Made by a program: the position numbers and the translations under genes
DNA from: Pycnopodia helianthoides
Lineage: Eukaryota; Echinodermata; Asteroidea; Forcipulatida; Asteriidae
Assembly (NCBI GenBank): GCA_032158295.1
Contig: CM063254.1
Location: forward strand, 6,106,326 to 6,170,325
Direction of reading: 5' to 3'
DNA: 64,000 bases
Notes under the pieces: model-generated
The model's input: the letters and a program-made list of their open reading frames with translations, nothing else
Databases searched by the model: none
What the model was told of the DNA's origin: nothing
Shown here: piece by piece, positions 46,176 to 57,260 of the stretch
How the letters are laid out: each line of letters opens with the position of its first letter
Position numbering within the stretch: the first letter of the stretch is position 1

Positions 46176-47208
46176 CTAAGTTTCAGGGGCTTCCATATTT
46201 CTTACTTTTAAACGTGTAGACATCTTGTGCACTTCTATCAAGTCCCCAAATATCTCAAAAATTCCAGACAACAACCATCTAGAACTTCGCTTACATGATT
46301 CAAGACAACTTGCCTCACCACATTTGAGTTTTAGTAAAGATACAAATAAATCGTACATGTCTGCAAGAAGAAACGCCTCATGACTGTTGCATAGCTTACA
46401 AATTTCCTTACAGGTCATGCAAAGTGCTGTTCTTGTGTGTGACATTTCTTTATGACTCTCTAAACTTAACTCAACATCCTCCAAACGTGTAACAGGTACT
46501 ACTTTCCTTTTAGCCACAGAATAGCAAGTAAAGCAAAGAGAACTGAAAGTAGTAATTGTTACCTCGTCAATTGAAATATTTAGTTGCAGATATGCATTGT
46601 TAATATCCAAATTTGTACATGCATACCTTCTACAATTAACCAGAATGACACCACAAACCACACACTTTGCATTTGACTGAATGTTGTATATGAAAGATTT
46701 GTGTAAACTGCACAAAGAAACACAGCTTGGTATAAATAAACAGTCAATGGTTGGAAAACAGGATTGAAAAGTTTCCAAAGAAATAGAGCTATCTGCCACT
46801 GAAACTGTTGAACACATGTCATATTTGTTAAGGTAACAAAGAGGTCTTTGCTTAGATCTTGTTTTTTCTGGCGTATAGACTGGATTGTTACTTTTTTTTG
46901 TAAATTTGTGCCTGCATGCATTACAAATGCAACCATCCTCACTCAAATGTGGCAAGTAAGTTCTAAAATATTGTTTAACCTTTGAGTTGCTCAAGATGCT
47001 AAGATGGGTCCATTTTGTACTGGATCTTGAGCAAATTTGGCACGGACCACACTCAACTTTCTGACAAGGGGGTCGAGCTCGTTTTGAACCCCTTGAGATT
47101 GCTTCACCCCTGCAATGACATATTGTTACCTCCTTGGCTTCCTGTTTTGTTGTTGTCCATTTGCCCATCATTCCTCCAGGAAAACTTGACTGAAGCCTCC
47201 CAAGGTAC
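46176..47208 (-). CDS. Cysteine-rich protein of unknown function, last exon of the SGNH gene or second cistron
   Basis: A 331-codon ORF starts at ATG 47171-47169 and ends at 46178-46176. It has two similar zinc-binding-like modules: residues 44-86 (CQIC ... CICNAC) and 170-216 (CVVC ... CFTC), each a CxxC pair separated by about 35-40 residues from a second CxxC. A third cysteine cluster (CMTCKEICKLC) lies near residue 250. The pattern recalls ZAD-like or treble-clef modules of DNA-binding and transposon proteins, but I cannot name the family. The frame is also open upstream to the acceptor ACACAG at 47211-47209. Using that acceptor, the SGNH frame instead runs 34 codons (VPWEASVKF...) to TGA at 47106-47104. 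A second acceptor, GGCTTCAG, with exon start at 47189, would join both ORFs in frame. Confidence 0.7.
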
Positions 47209-47544
47209 CTGTGTAAAATGAATACGTGTATACACACTTAAATAACAAAACATCACACGAACAAACAATGCAAATTAATGCTATAGTGCAGAAAGACTAA
47301 AACAAAAAATATAAATGAACAGAAAAATAGATGAAATATTTGCAACAAAACAATCTTAAATCTTCTTGGCCAGGTGCTTCAAATTTGTTTGTTAAAACCT
47401 TTTCATTTCCAGGAAAGGAAAACATCTCAGTGCAGAAAAAAAACTGTATCCATTGAAAATGCAACGTAATAAGGTTCTAAATTGTCAGACCTTACATGGC
47501 CAATTGAAAACCTTAATGATTGCTATAAAAATTTATAAACTAAC

Positions 47545-48631
47545 CTTCCATTTTCGCCGCCTCCGTCTTTTCACGATTTGCTTTTTTCTTTTGCGTCGCC
47601 TCTTCCCTTGCTTGCGTGATGCAACATAAGGTGTCTCTGCCTTCGGAAGGCGCACTTGTTGGTGTGAAGCACCTCGAGAATGGTGAAAATTGCTGTTGAC
47701 CTCCTCATACCGTATTGTGGCCATAGCCACATAAGGTTTGATGAAGTACATCACTGGTTTGGTACTAGACAAACTCCTCCCAAGCTGCAAAAAACCTTCT
47801 CTGTCCTCGATGACTTGTCTTGACTTCCTCTGTTTTCTTGACATTTTGGGAGGCTTGGTTGTGACAGAAGGAGGAGGCTTAGTGGTGTCCGATGTCTTTG
47901 AGGTTGTACTGGAACTTGTGGGAGGCTTTGGGATGTCAATGCACCGCTTGGTCTTTGGGCATTTCGCTGAGATTTTCTTCCTCGGTGTTCGGACCAGTTT
48001 CTTCAGCTCATGTGGACAATGGGGTTGGGGTGTACCACGAGGGTCTATGGGTTTTGACATTTTCTCTAATTGCTTCTGTATAAGCCGGCTGAAGAGGTAA
48101 TTTCCGTCCCAGTTAAGATGAAGTCCATCTTTAGCAAGATGGCATTCATGGAACATGTCACTGAAATCTAAAAACTTGCAATGTGAAAAATTGTGACAAA
48201 TATTGGCCAGCTTAATATTGTGCATTACCCGAGATAGATTAAGTCGGCTATCATCTGAACGGGGTAAAATACCACTTACCACTATCTCAGTAAGGGGGAA
48301 GTTTTCCCTTACAGTGGTAAGTAGTCTCCTGTAGGCTTGGATGTTGCTGTGAAGGAAGCCCTGTTCAAGGTTATTTGTTCCGACATGCAAAAATATAACG
48401 TCAGCAGTATGCAACTGATGGGCGTTATTAATAACATACTGACGAAGAATTTGCACAGTTGCCCCTCGACGAGTGTGCACGTCTGGGCTCAACAGGCAAC
48501 TGTCAAAGTTCTCCCGCAAGTATTTAGTAAGGGAGTCACCCAATATCAGAGCACTAATCTTTCGAGGTGGTCCAAACACAGGCTGTTGGGATGGTAGCTG
48601 TGGGTCTGGCCATTTCAGAGGTCGGCCTAAC
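47545..48631 (-). CDS. SGNH/GDSL-type hydrolase, main exon
   Basis: The exon starts after GATTATTACAG and ends at a GTTAGT donor, 362 codons without a stop. Numbering from MAW in exon 1: block I is LILGDSLTKYL with the nucleophile Ser36; Gly59 may fill the block II role; block III is HVGTNN with Asn89; block V is DGLHLN with Asp171 and His174. All four catalytic positions of the SGNH family are therefore present, so the enzyme is probably active, most likely as an esterase or acyl hydrolase; the substrate is unknown. Residues about 195-275 are Lys/Pro/Ser/Thr-rich, and the end (KRRRKRKKQIVKRRRRRKWK) is a strong nuclear or RNA/DNA-binding tail. SGNH domains of this kind occur in Ngaro/DIRS-like and CR1 retroelements; no reverse transcriptase or recombinase is seen nearby. 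Confidence 0.8.
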
Positions 48632-49685
48632 CTGTAATAATCAAACAAATAAAAATAAAAATTGTCAACAAAAGTACATTTTGAAAAAAAAAGGAGTAGT
48701 GAAAAAGGTAGAACAAATTTAATCTAGTTTAACCCAACCAGCAATCAATCCATACATTTTAAAAATAGAACCAACTACTCAATCCCCTAACACTAACAGC
48801 CTCCTCGATTGTCATTACATAGCGAGGCCGAGGCTGAGACCAAGGCCGTCCGAAGTCGCCCTCAAACTGATGGAGGGATCATGATTAAATTGCAACTAAA
48901 TGTTCAAGTTGGACTAATCTCATGTAGTAGGGCTAAATAAAATAGGTTCCATAATAAACATGACATGCCGTGTAATTGCACACAATGAAATTGTAATTGA
49001 GTTAATTGAGCTTTGACTCAGGGCCTAAAAAAAATTATTATAAATTAATAATAAATATTGAAACCAATGTATTGTCCTTACTCCTTGACCTTGTCATGCT
49101 TGTGTAGGCCTAATTAACAGTTAACAAATGGAGAATCCAAATATCCACCACAAACCAATTAAAACATTTTTTTTTTATTAAATACTATTTATAATTAAAG
49201 ACCTACATAGTACATGTACTTGTAGGCCCTAAAAAATAATAATAATAATAGGCTAGCTCAGTTGGACAGTAGCTGGGCGCTATAAACAAAAATACATTAA
49301 ATTAATTAGTTCAGAACAGTCATCAGTACTCTCAAAACACGAAGCAGCCGACAACAACAGCCATGCGTGTGAAAACGTGCACGGTAAAATCGGTCACAAA
49401 ACAAGAAATCTCGCGAAAAGCAAAAGTGCATTACGATCCTACATTGCCTTCGCCACACGTCAAATAATATACCAAACGATAGCTTACACTTTAATCTTTC
49501 GATGTCTAGTGGTTTTATTTTCTCTTTTTATTTAGCTGGGTCAGGGCGCTGCAAACCAAAAACTACCCCAAGTCAATCCTGACACTATACAAAATGTTCA
49601 GTGGTAAAAAAAAGGGCTATAAAGTCATAGAAACTTAACAAATTTGGTATCATTTGACTCGGAAAAATATTCTACGTGTACTTAC
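48632..49685 (-). other. Intron 1 of the SGNH gene
   Basis: It runs from the GTAAGT donor (49685-49680) to the GATTATTACAG acceptor. The phases match: TG in exon 1 plus G in exon 2 gives Trp. It holds AT-rich DNA, an ATAATAATAATA tract near 49240, and AGCGCCCTGACCCAGCTAAA (49550-49531, minus strand). No other exon was recognised. Confidence 0.65.
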
Positions 49686-49693
49686 CACGCCAT
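49686..49693 (-). CDS. First coding exon of the SGNH gene (start codon)
   Basis: On the minus strand the sequence reads CACAAGATGGCGTG|GTAAGT. The ATG sits in AAGATGGCG, a TISU-like context (start codons of very short 5' UTRs, YY1-dependent). Only ATG GCG TG is coding, then the donor, giving MAW-LGRPLKWPDP across the junction. An in-frame upstream ATG (49717-49715) would add seven residues (MLQVAHK). Further upstream the frame stays open with a plausible Arg/Leu-rich stretch but no earlier ATG, so I prefer the TISU start. Confidence 0.6.
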
Positions 49694-50079
49694 CTTGTGT
49701 GCCACCTGAAGCATGTGAGCATCGTGCCGTGTGCAAAAAGGGTCGTCGAACTCTCGCAGTTTATCGCGCAAATCGCGCAGTCGCTTCTGCACGTTGGCTG
49801 TGCAGATAAAACTCGGGATTTGACCTCATTAACGCACGCACTGCGGACTGACTGAGTATGGAGTCTTTGGAGGCTCTTTATCGTTACAAGGATTTCCAAG
49901 AATTTTAAGTCCTCATGTAGATTGAGGTTCATGTTGCGTACTTGGTGCATTTTTGGCTACATCGTCGACATCAGAGGGGTTGAAGTTTAACTCTTGATCG
50001 ATATGACGTGGGTTTGAGGTTTTACTTACTGTTAATTCGCTTCCAAAATGCACTTAATCCAAAGGTGGAACACACTTAA

Positions 50080-50447
50080 AGGCAAAGTATAAAGATTGTT
50101 TTTAATCCTAAACCTATACAAATTTACAAGAAAAATAACCTGTATAAATAACAGTTTCAGTTCAAAAGGTGGCAGCGAGATATCGCCAAAAATCTGATGC
50201 GGTTTTGCACACGCAGTAAGAATAATCCGTAATTAAAATACACAATATATCAGAAATATTTTATGCAGAAATGTTTCTCAGATTAAACTGTATTTTGAAT
50301 CCCTTTCTCTTGAACCTCATTCCTTTGCAAAGGGAATAATTTTTCAAAATGTTATACATTATGAGCAGCTGCAGTGCTTCTTATTATACCAAGTCAGTTT
50401 TTATGGTCATTACTTTTTGGATTAATTACCAAATGTATACTCTCCCT
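50080..50447. repeat. TTAA MITE family E, copy E4
   Basis: TTAA|AGGCAAAGTATAAAGATTG at the left and CAAATGTATACTCTCCCT|TTAA at the right. It keeps GGTGGCAGCGAGATATCGCC and TTATGGTCATTACTTTTTGG. It lies about 380 bp upstream of the SGNH gene start. Confidence 0.75.
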
Positions 50448-51098
50448 TTAAGTTTAAAGTAGAAATAACTATGGATTTTTTTTAATACCAAATTCGCTGT
50501 CGCTGTACAACTTAATGTAAACATTGATTTTTTTTTACGCACATAATGCTCTCTCTCACCGTTTACCATTTTCTTCAACCTCAGCATAATATTGTACATT
50601 CCTGGAATGTGAGTATACAACAAAAGAGCATATAGCGAGAGGTACATATCCGTTGGGATTAAAAACAATTATCCGGTTTCGTCCGGGTATTCAGGGGCAC
50701 TTTCATTGGGACTGAACGTCGTCCTATTGGGAATAAGAAAATAAAATACCGAGAACATACTCAAATGTCAGTCAGAGTAAAACCTTTTTAATAAAGTGTA
50801 GATCTATAGTGTTCCTATCTTCAAAGCTTAGATGGATGTAAGATGGACATTTTACCAAGGTTATTGTGTCGGCCCTGCAGTGTTTTTGAAACACAGTCTT
50901 ATTAAGGCTTCAGCAAGGCAGTCGTCCAAGTCTTGATGCAAAATGTACATGGCTTTAAAATGACTGGCTTGTGTGAAAGAAACGCACATCTCAAATCCGA
51001 AGTCGTGCTTTCCAAAACGGCCATAATATAGATCATATTCAAAGTGTCTAAAGTGTAATAAACGGTGGCAGATGAACACATACCAGCCCGAGCCCCTA

Positions 51099-51323
51099 CA
51101 CTGCAAAAACGGGGAACGGTTAAGATGGACACCATGGGTGTAGATAGATACCAACAAGAGAATCAACACTGACACCATGGTGTTAAAATAACACCAATGT
51201 GATTGTGGTGGCAACAATGAGTGTTATTTTAACACCATATGATTTAAATTTCGGATTTTTTGGGGGTATCTATTTATGTGACAACACCATGGTGTAAATT
51301 TTAACACCCAAGTTTTTGTAGTG
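51099..51323. repeat. MITE family H, copy 2
   Basis: CACTGCAAAAACGGGG at the left and AAGTTTTTGTAGTG at the right. The interior again has GACACCATGG, GGTGTTAAAATAACACC and CACCATGGTGTAAATTT. Confidence 0.75.
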
Positions 51324-52156
51324 TCGCTCTTGCAACATTTTCCTTAAAATTGCTCTTCCGTCACTCAAAATGTTGAGAGAAAAACTCAACGTTATGCAAA
51401 GATTATTACAGGCCTAAACGTACAATAGGTAAGACATCTAAAAGTAACCGCTTGCAATGACTCTGATTGAAGTACCAATGTAATGAAATATATACCCTGT
51501 GTATATTTATATATTTATAGTATTTATTCTTTGCTCCTTGCTACAAATAGATATGTTTTCGTTTGTGCTTGTTTACGCCTCTGACGAGGGTTCATTATGG
51601 ATCGAAAGCTAATGCCACCATTCTCCTCTATACTAAGTTTGATATAGGGCCTATATAAAAATATACATATAACTTTCAACAGAGCAATGTGATCGTAATA
51701 TACAGCCCATAATGCATTTCATTTTGCATTTGCAGTGTTCCAGAACCGCAGCCTCCTAGTACAATGAATGTACTGATACGGCGCAAAATATTATAGCGAA
51801 GTTTTCACATTGACATTAACAAGGTTCTGAAACTCTGAGCATGCGTGAAGTTATTGTACATTTTTACAAATTATTGGATTTCCAACCAGCTTATAAATTA
51901 TATCATATGACAGAAGAGAAAACAAAGTTATTTATATAAATTGTAACTTGTTGTCTTTAAATTAACACTGTCCGTTGGGAATGATTGATCACGGCATGAT
52001 CTCCCGATCCATGATAACTCACGTGAACATTCTGCTACTTTGACTTTCGAGTCGCGAAGACTAAATGTACGAAGAAAACATACCTGCACAGAGACACACA
52101 AACCTTCCTTATTTTTTATGAGGTTTGCTTTACAGTGCTTACAGCCTTCATTCTTG

Positions 52157-52179
52157 TGGTGTGTGTGTGTGTGTGTGTG
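52157..52179. repeat. (GT)n microsatellite
   Basis: A run of GT dinucleotides with one GG interruption near the left end. Confidence 0.9.
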
Positions 52180-52461
52180 AAAATTTTAATAGTGGCTGTT
52201 GGAAATGGGGGTAATGACATACACTAAAAAAGACCGTAGGGCTTGTATACGATTTGTTGTTATTTTAGGCTCGAGTCCGTATCAATTCAGTGAGCGCATG
52301 CTGGTGGTCGCAGAGGAGTGCGCATGAGCTCACAAATTACATCTTCAATTTCAGAAACTGGGCGAGTTAACATCAATACGATGTAATAAAGCGACACGTC
52401 AGTCATCGGCGATATTAATTTATGAAGTTTAAACAGACACGTGGCGTTTAGGTGTGCGGCC

Positions 52462-52499
52462 TTTCCCGCCCATTATTTTGTACACGTCAGTGACGTGTA
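52462..52499. promoter_or_regulatory. E2F-like site plus CRE half-site palindrome
   Basis: TTTCCCGCC at 52462-52470 matches the E2F consensus. Ten bases on, TACACGTCAGTGACGTGTA (52481-52499) is a perfect 19-nt palindrome made of two TGACGTGT arms, the CREB/ATF half-site. The next bases (TATAGTATGGCAGC) contain a YY1-like ATGGC. Likely a promoter or enhancer; the gene it serves is uncertain. Confidence 0.4.
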
Positions 52500-54877
52500 T
52501 AGTATGGCAGCGGGTATAATTAGTCGTGCATGCTTGATGGAAGCGCCATCCAGAAACGCCATACAACGGTGAGCAAAGTGGTGGATAGTTTGCTGACTGT
52601 TCAAGTTCCTCCTACCCGCGAAGAAACACCGAAGATTTATAGTAGACTTTGCAGTCTGCCAGTGCCATTTTGGTTGTGCTCTTTTGAAGAAACTTGTTGG
52701 ATTCATTGGGTGTGTTTGGGGGTCATGCTGCAAATCAGTTTCCGGTCGTTTCAGGCACGAAAACACCCAGTGAGGAGGATTTACATCAATTCACCGTTCC
52801 GTTAATCGTCTCTCACCGCAACCATTGAGTCCTGGCCGCCCGTTCATTGTTCACTCTTTATTTGCCCATTATCACGTTGTCGCCGAGCATCGGCTGCAAG
52901 GGTTTTCCAGATCCCCTGTTTGTTGCTTCGCTTTCTGGACTAATTTCCATGTGAATTGGCTGGTAAGGCTGGCAAGGGGCTGACTACAGTAGTAGTGGGG
53001 GTAATGCACACATCTCCCAATAAACTACGCCATCACTCTCACCAAAATATCCTTCCTTTTTAGACAGATACCAAAAGTTTACCTTACGTTAACGGGGATG
53101 TATTATATTCTAGTGGATGTACAAGTTGCAGTTCGGTAACAAGATTGAAAAACGAGCATCATGACATCACCAATTCCTCACAAAATATCCTCACAAATTG
53201 TTTGATGTTGCAGTTGTATTTATATTTAACATTGCCATAATTATCCGGGAGCATAAAGTTCCTGAAAATAAGGTTGGGCTTGTGATGATTTTCGTGTTTC
53301 TGTCATCACTTTGAACTTCGAAGCGCACATGCTCTCCATGATCCAACCGTTTGGACCTTTTTGGAAACCACGACACAGTGTGGCTTGAGCTCCGGCCAAA
53401 TAGGATGACAGCGATTACAAAACAATCATGTGCACTTTCTGGGGCTTCAAACAAAGTATATACTGCAGGCCGTGTTTCGAAAAAATCCATATAGTCGCTC
53501 CCACCCTCTCCCAATCCCTTAGTCTCCCTCCATGTTTAATAACTGGACACTTCAAGGCAAACAAGTCGCAAACAGGCTGATCATTTAATTAACAAACATC
53601 GCGGCGAGTTGATGGCAGAACCATGTTTTGGCTTGGTTCCCATATAATTAAAACAAACTTTATGCATACGTCTTATACAAAATGACACTAAAAAGGGATG
53701 TTTGAATAACATGACGCACAAGACTGCGAACATTCTTTACACACATTTTTTGCAGCCTTCTTTTGAGCTCCATAATTACTGTTGTTACACAGCAGCAAGT
53801 TCTCCCTCGGGCATTGCAGTGTCTGGTGGTGGTACAGGAGGGAACGCCATGAATAACAGTCCGCTTGGTCATCATCCGATTTCAGAACTCCATGCGCATT
53901 TCTTGTGCCCATTTTGAAGGTCATTCGGACGAAATATTTCGGGCTGGAAAAAAAATCGTACGTATACTTTGGAAAAAAAAGACTGCTTTAAAAAAAATTG
54001 TCGATTGTAATCTACTATTTGTAACGCGGGCTAGAGGGCCTTGACTGACGTTTTGACGGGAAATCATTTTGCTATTGTTACTTCGTTGTTGGTGTCGAGA
54101 ACCGGCCATCCACGTGGGGCCCGTAAATCCAACGTGTTTCTTTTACGGTCGCGTATAACGCAAGTACATAAATCATTCTCCCTGGATCTTACAGCGGTCC
54201 AGTGGTGTAATAATACCGCACTAGTAAAAGGCTCGACAACGCGTTAGAGCACATAGCTGTGTTGTTTCACGCCGAGTGTTTTTCCCCCTCGCATTGTATC
54301 CAGTCTCTCTGATCCTGCTCTGTGTGGCGTTTTTAAGTGCTCTCACGTTCGTCAAATGGGGTCAAGATAAATGTGATCAGAGTTCAGTTCATCGTTGGCA
54401 TTAAAATTAACTGGCCTGGTTGTTTTATCAGCTTTATAGTGTGTGGGGAAGCCTTCCCCCCCGAACTGGGCTGGTCTTTGTATACGGGCTACGCTAGGCG
54501 ACAGCTAGATCGACAGGCGGGGTGACTTTGCCCCCATTCACACACACGTACTCTATTACAAAATGATATCTCGATTGCCTTCCATTCAGTGACTGCTCTA
54601 AGAACGAACGTTTGTTGTGCATGTATGGACTACACACGGCCAAGCTACACATGTTTCAACGTCTGCTCGTGGTGTGTACAACGGGATTTTTTTTTTTCTT
54701 CTTCAATTTTTTTTATGCCAGATTTTTTTCGTTGAGTAATTAACATGATGCTCCATGCTTTCTCGCGTTTGACAGGTCTTCTTCTAGACTAGCGTGGTGT
54801 GTATTAGAGGAGTACAGCCCCAGTAGTAGTCACTAGTGTGGTCAGTTAGCGGGCCGCGGCCACCCACCATCATCATC

Positions 54878-54959
54878 ATGCCAAAGCCATGGACTACGCT
54901 GTTCGGATGCTTGGCTTGTCTCGCCGTTGTTGTTGCAGCCGTTCTTGGCGATGTACAAG
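54878..54959 (+). CDS. First coding exon of a secreted or membrane protein (signal peptide)
   Basis: ATG at 54878 follows (CAT)n-like CACCATCATCATC. The 27 codons read MPKPWTTLFGCLACLAVVVA then AVLGDVQ, plus one base: a short polar N-region, a hydrophobic core of about 13 residues and an AVLG|D-like cleavage site, a textbook signal peptide. The exon ends CAAG|GTATGT, so the intron is phase 1, the phase typical of extracellular proteins built from shuffled modules. CGTTTGACAG just before 54778 could be the acceptor of this exon if a 5' UTR exon exists. The mature protein cannot be identified because no further exon was found before 64000. Confidence 0.7.
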
Positions 54960-56336
54960 GTATGTAGGATTTGTCTTTGTCTTGTAATTTAGTCACTGTT
55001 TTTTTTTTCTTCTAAAAAAAAATGCTCTAAAGCTGGACAAATTCCTTACCCGTAGATATGAAAAAAAGAATAAGTGTACATGATTTAATTGGTAGTTCAA
55101 AGTTTAAACTTAGGATGTGAGATTAGATTTAATGTCTTCAAAAGAAGAACTTAGATTTTAGAAGGGAAGTCTTCATCACTTGAAGTTTTAACTGCTGTGG
55201 TGCTCCGGATGCTGTGTTTTGTGTAAACAATCAAATAGCCTATGATAATGATTTATGTAGGAGTTAGTTTGTATACGGTTGTGATTTGTTTTGTTTATAG
55301 TACTTTCAATAGCAGATCATATTTACCCAAAACAGCTTTAAATACAATACACCTGTTTTCACTAATCACATGGTATTTTACTGATTTGTTGTACATTTTG
55401 TAGACATAGAGAACATAAACTCATGTGAACTTCAGCCATAATGGTAAACCCATTGGACGGTGTTATCACACAATCCAACCCTCCCTAATCGTCTTTTATC
55501 ATTGAATAATGAGAAGTGCAAATCATATTGGGCTCTACCCAAAACAACCAGTGTGTAAACCTTCACTAATCAGTTTGATCACCACCTTACTCCTGGCTGA
55601 GAGGAAAATATAACGTCAAGTAAATGGACTCTCATGGGACCTCCCAGGCCCTCCCTCCTGTACCCCCAGCCGGTTTATATGGCAAGTGAATGTGGTCCCC
55701 AAGTGAACAATAATATGAATAGAGCTCATTAGCCAGCCCCAAAAGGACAAAAAATGCCTTTGACAAAAGAGGTGGTAGGGTCCTTTTGTGTGCACAAAAT
55801 GGCCTGCAATGGCTCACACAGCATGGGCGACTAGCCATTTAGCTAGCATGACTGCCCTGACAAAAAAAAACCTCTAACGTTATGGCCTCTGCTGTGTTTA
55901 ATTTATGATGTTTACTCAGTCAGGCCCATGTTGGTGGACTTTGTTTTCAACCCAAACACATGGACCAAACCAGTTGATATTATAATAATAATAATTATGG
56001 ATGTTGGAGAACCTGTGCTTGAGGGAATGTACACAGACAGTAAAGAAATTTACGGCACAAGTGAAGTACAGAATGTAAAATAATCATCAATGATGAATGG
56101 TTGTAAAATAGATGAATATTGATTGTAAAGTATCAGTGTGTGATATCTCCAGAATGAGAGAAAGTCATACAGTCCTTCAAGATGCCCTTAAGATTTGGTT
56201 TGTTTGTTGTCTGATATATGTCACCTCTGTTAAAAAAAAACCACATTATTATGGAAAAGACTCAATCAAAGAAAATAAATGGTACAGGTAGGCCTCTATC
56301 TGGCGAGCACACATCATCAGAAACGTTGATTTCCTA

Positions 56337-56655
56337 TTTGAATAATAATAATATAATAATAATACGAGATATTTATATAGCGCATAATGCAGAAGCCTCT
56401 ATGCGCAACACAAAACATAAAAAACAATGACATCAATATAAAAGTAAGTTACACAACTAAAGATTCAAACAAATGAGTTTTTAAAAGTCCCTTGAAAATC
56501 GGAAGAGAGTCAGCTTGGCGAATATGAAGTGGCAAGTCATTCCATAACGAAGGTGCAATGAAGTTGAAGGCTCGTTGACCATAAAATTTAGTGGAAAAAG
56601 TAGTTTGCGTCAGTAGGGATTTAAACCACGGTTTGAAGTATTCAAACAAGGTACG
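56337..56655 (-). pseudogene. LINE reverse-transcriptase ORF, 3' end fragment (2)
   Basis: On the minus strand the peptide includes YGQRAFNFIAPSLWNDLPLH and SLPIFKGLLKTHLFE and stops at 56451-56449. This is the same post-RT tail as at 28445 but clearly diverged, so a different LINE lineage of the CR1/L2 type. The 3' UTR follows, with TTATGCGCTATATAAATATC, then an (ATT)n tail near 56340. Severe 5' truncation leaves only about 66 codons. Confidence 0.88.
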
Positions 56656-56941
56656 TTGTTTTTTTCCCCTGTTGAATTCCCAGTATCCATTTAAAAGAAG
56701 AATACATCGGTCAAGGCCCTTCCATTGTTTGGAAAAGGACTCTAGTTAATTTTATTGATTTACATCATGCCCTATTTTTGCAGTTGAACCTTTGCTTTCA
56801 CAAGTTCGGGAAATTTTTTAAAAATGAAAAAGTACACCACCCATTTTAGTGGGAGGGTAAAGGAGTTGTGATTGAGAGATCAAGTGATGGTGTTGTCGGA
56901 GTGTGGGTTCAGGTCCCAGTCAGGGCACTTTGTGTCCTTAA

Positions 56942-57260
56942 AGGGAAGGTATACGATTGGTAATCACTCTAAAAATTTATGGCAATAAAAACTTACTTGG
57001 CTAGAAGTGCAGCAACTTTCAATAGTATAAAGCATTTTGAGAAATATTTCAATTCAAAATAATGTGGATAAGGAAACAGTTCTCAGATTGTGTATTCCTA
57101 TAGGGATTATTCCTCATGCGTGGACATAACCGCTCCAGATTTTTGGCGATATCTCAAAAACGCTACCATCTTTTGAAATGAAGCAGTTTAGTTTTATTGT
57201 ATATATCTATATTTATATAGGATCAAAACAATCGAACGGTTCCAAAAAACATACTTTGCC
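56942..57260. repeat. TTAA MITE family E, copy E2
   Basis: TTAA|AGGGAAGGTATACGATTGG at the left; the right end is ATACTTTGCC|TTAA. The interior keeps TGGCAATAAAAACTTACTTG and TTGGCGATATCTCAAAAACG. It is inverted relative to E1 and E3. Confidence 0.8.

Larger units (their letters stand above)
50448..54877. other. Intergenic DNA between divergent genes
   Basis: The SGNH gene (minus) and the signal-peptide gene (plus) diverge from this region. Contents are MITE H copy 2, a (GT) tract at 52157-52179 and an E2F/CRE-like palindrome block near 52.46-52.50 kb. The stretch 52440-54880 has more CpG than the windows around it, as expected near promoters. Open frames on both strands are short and domain-free. 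Confidence 0.45.

Noticed and set aside
47533..48648. Reading the SGNH protein as an intronless ORF starting at 48648
   Set aside because: There is no ATG there (the codon is TTG), the first residues are the polypyrimidine tract and ATTACAG acceptor, and the last residues VSL are read through a GTTAGT donor.
49672..49950. 92-codon minus-strand frame starting MHQVRNMNLN overlapping the SGNH first exon
   Set aside because: Its frame does not join the SGNH exon (it would give GGT TAG at the junction); only the alternative frame ending MAW is in phase.
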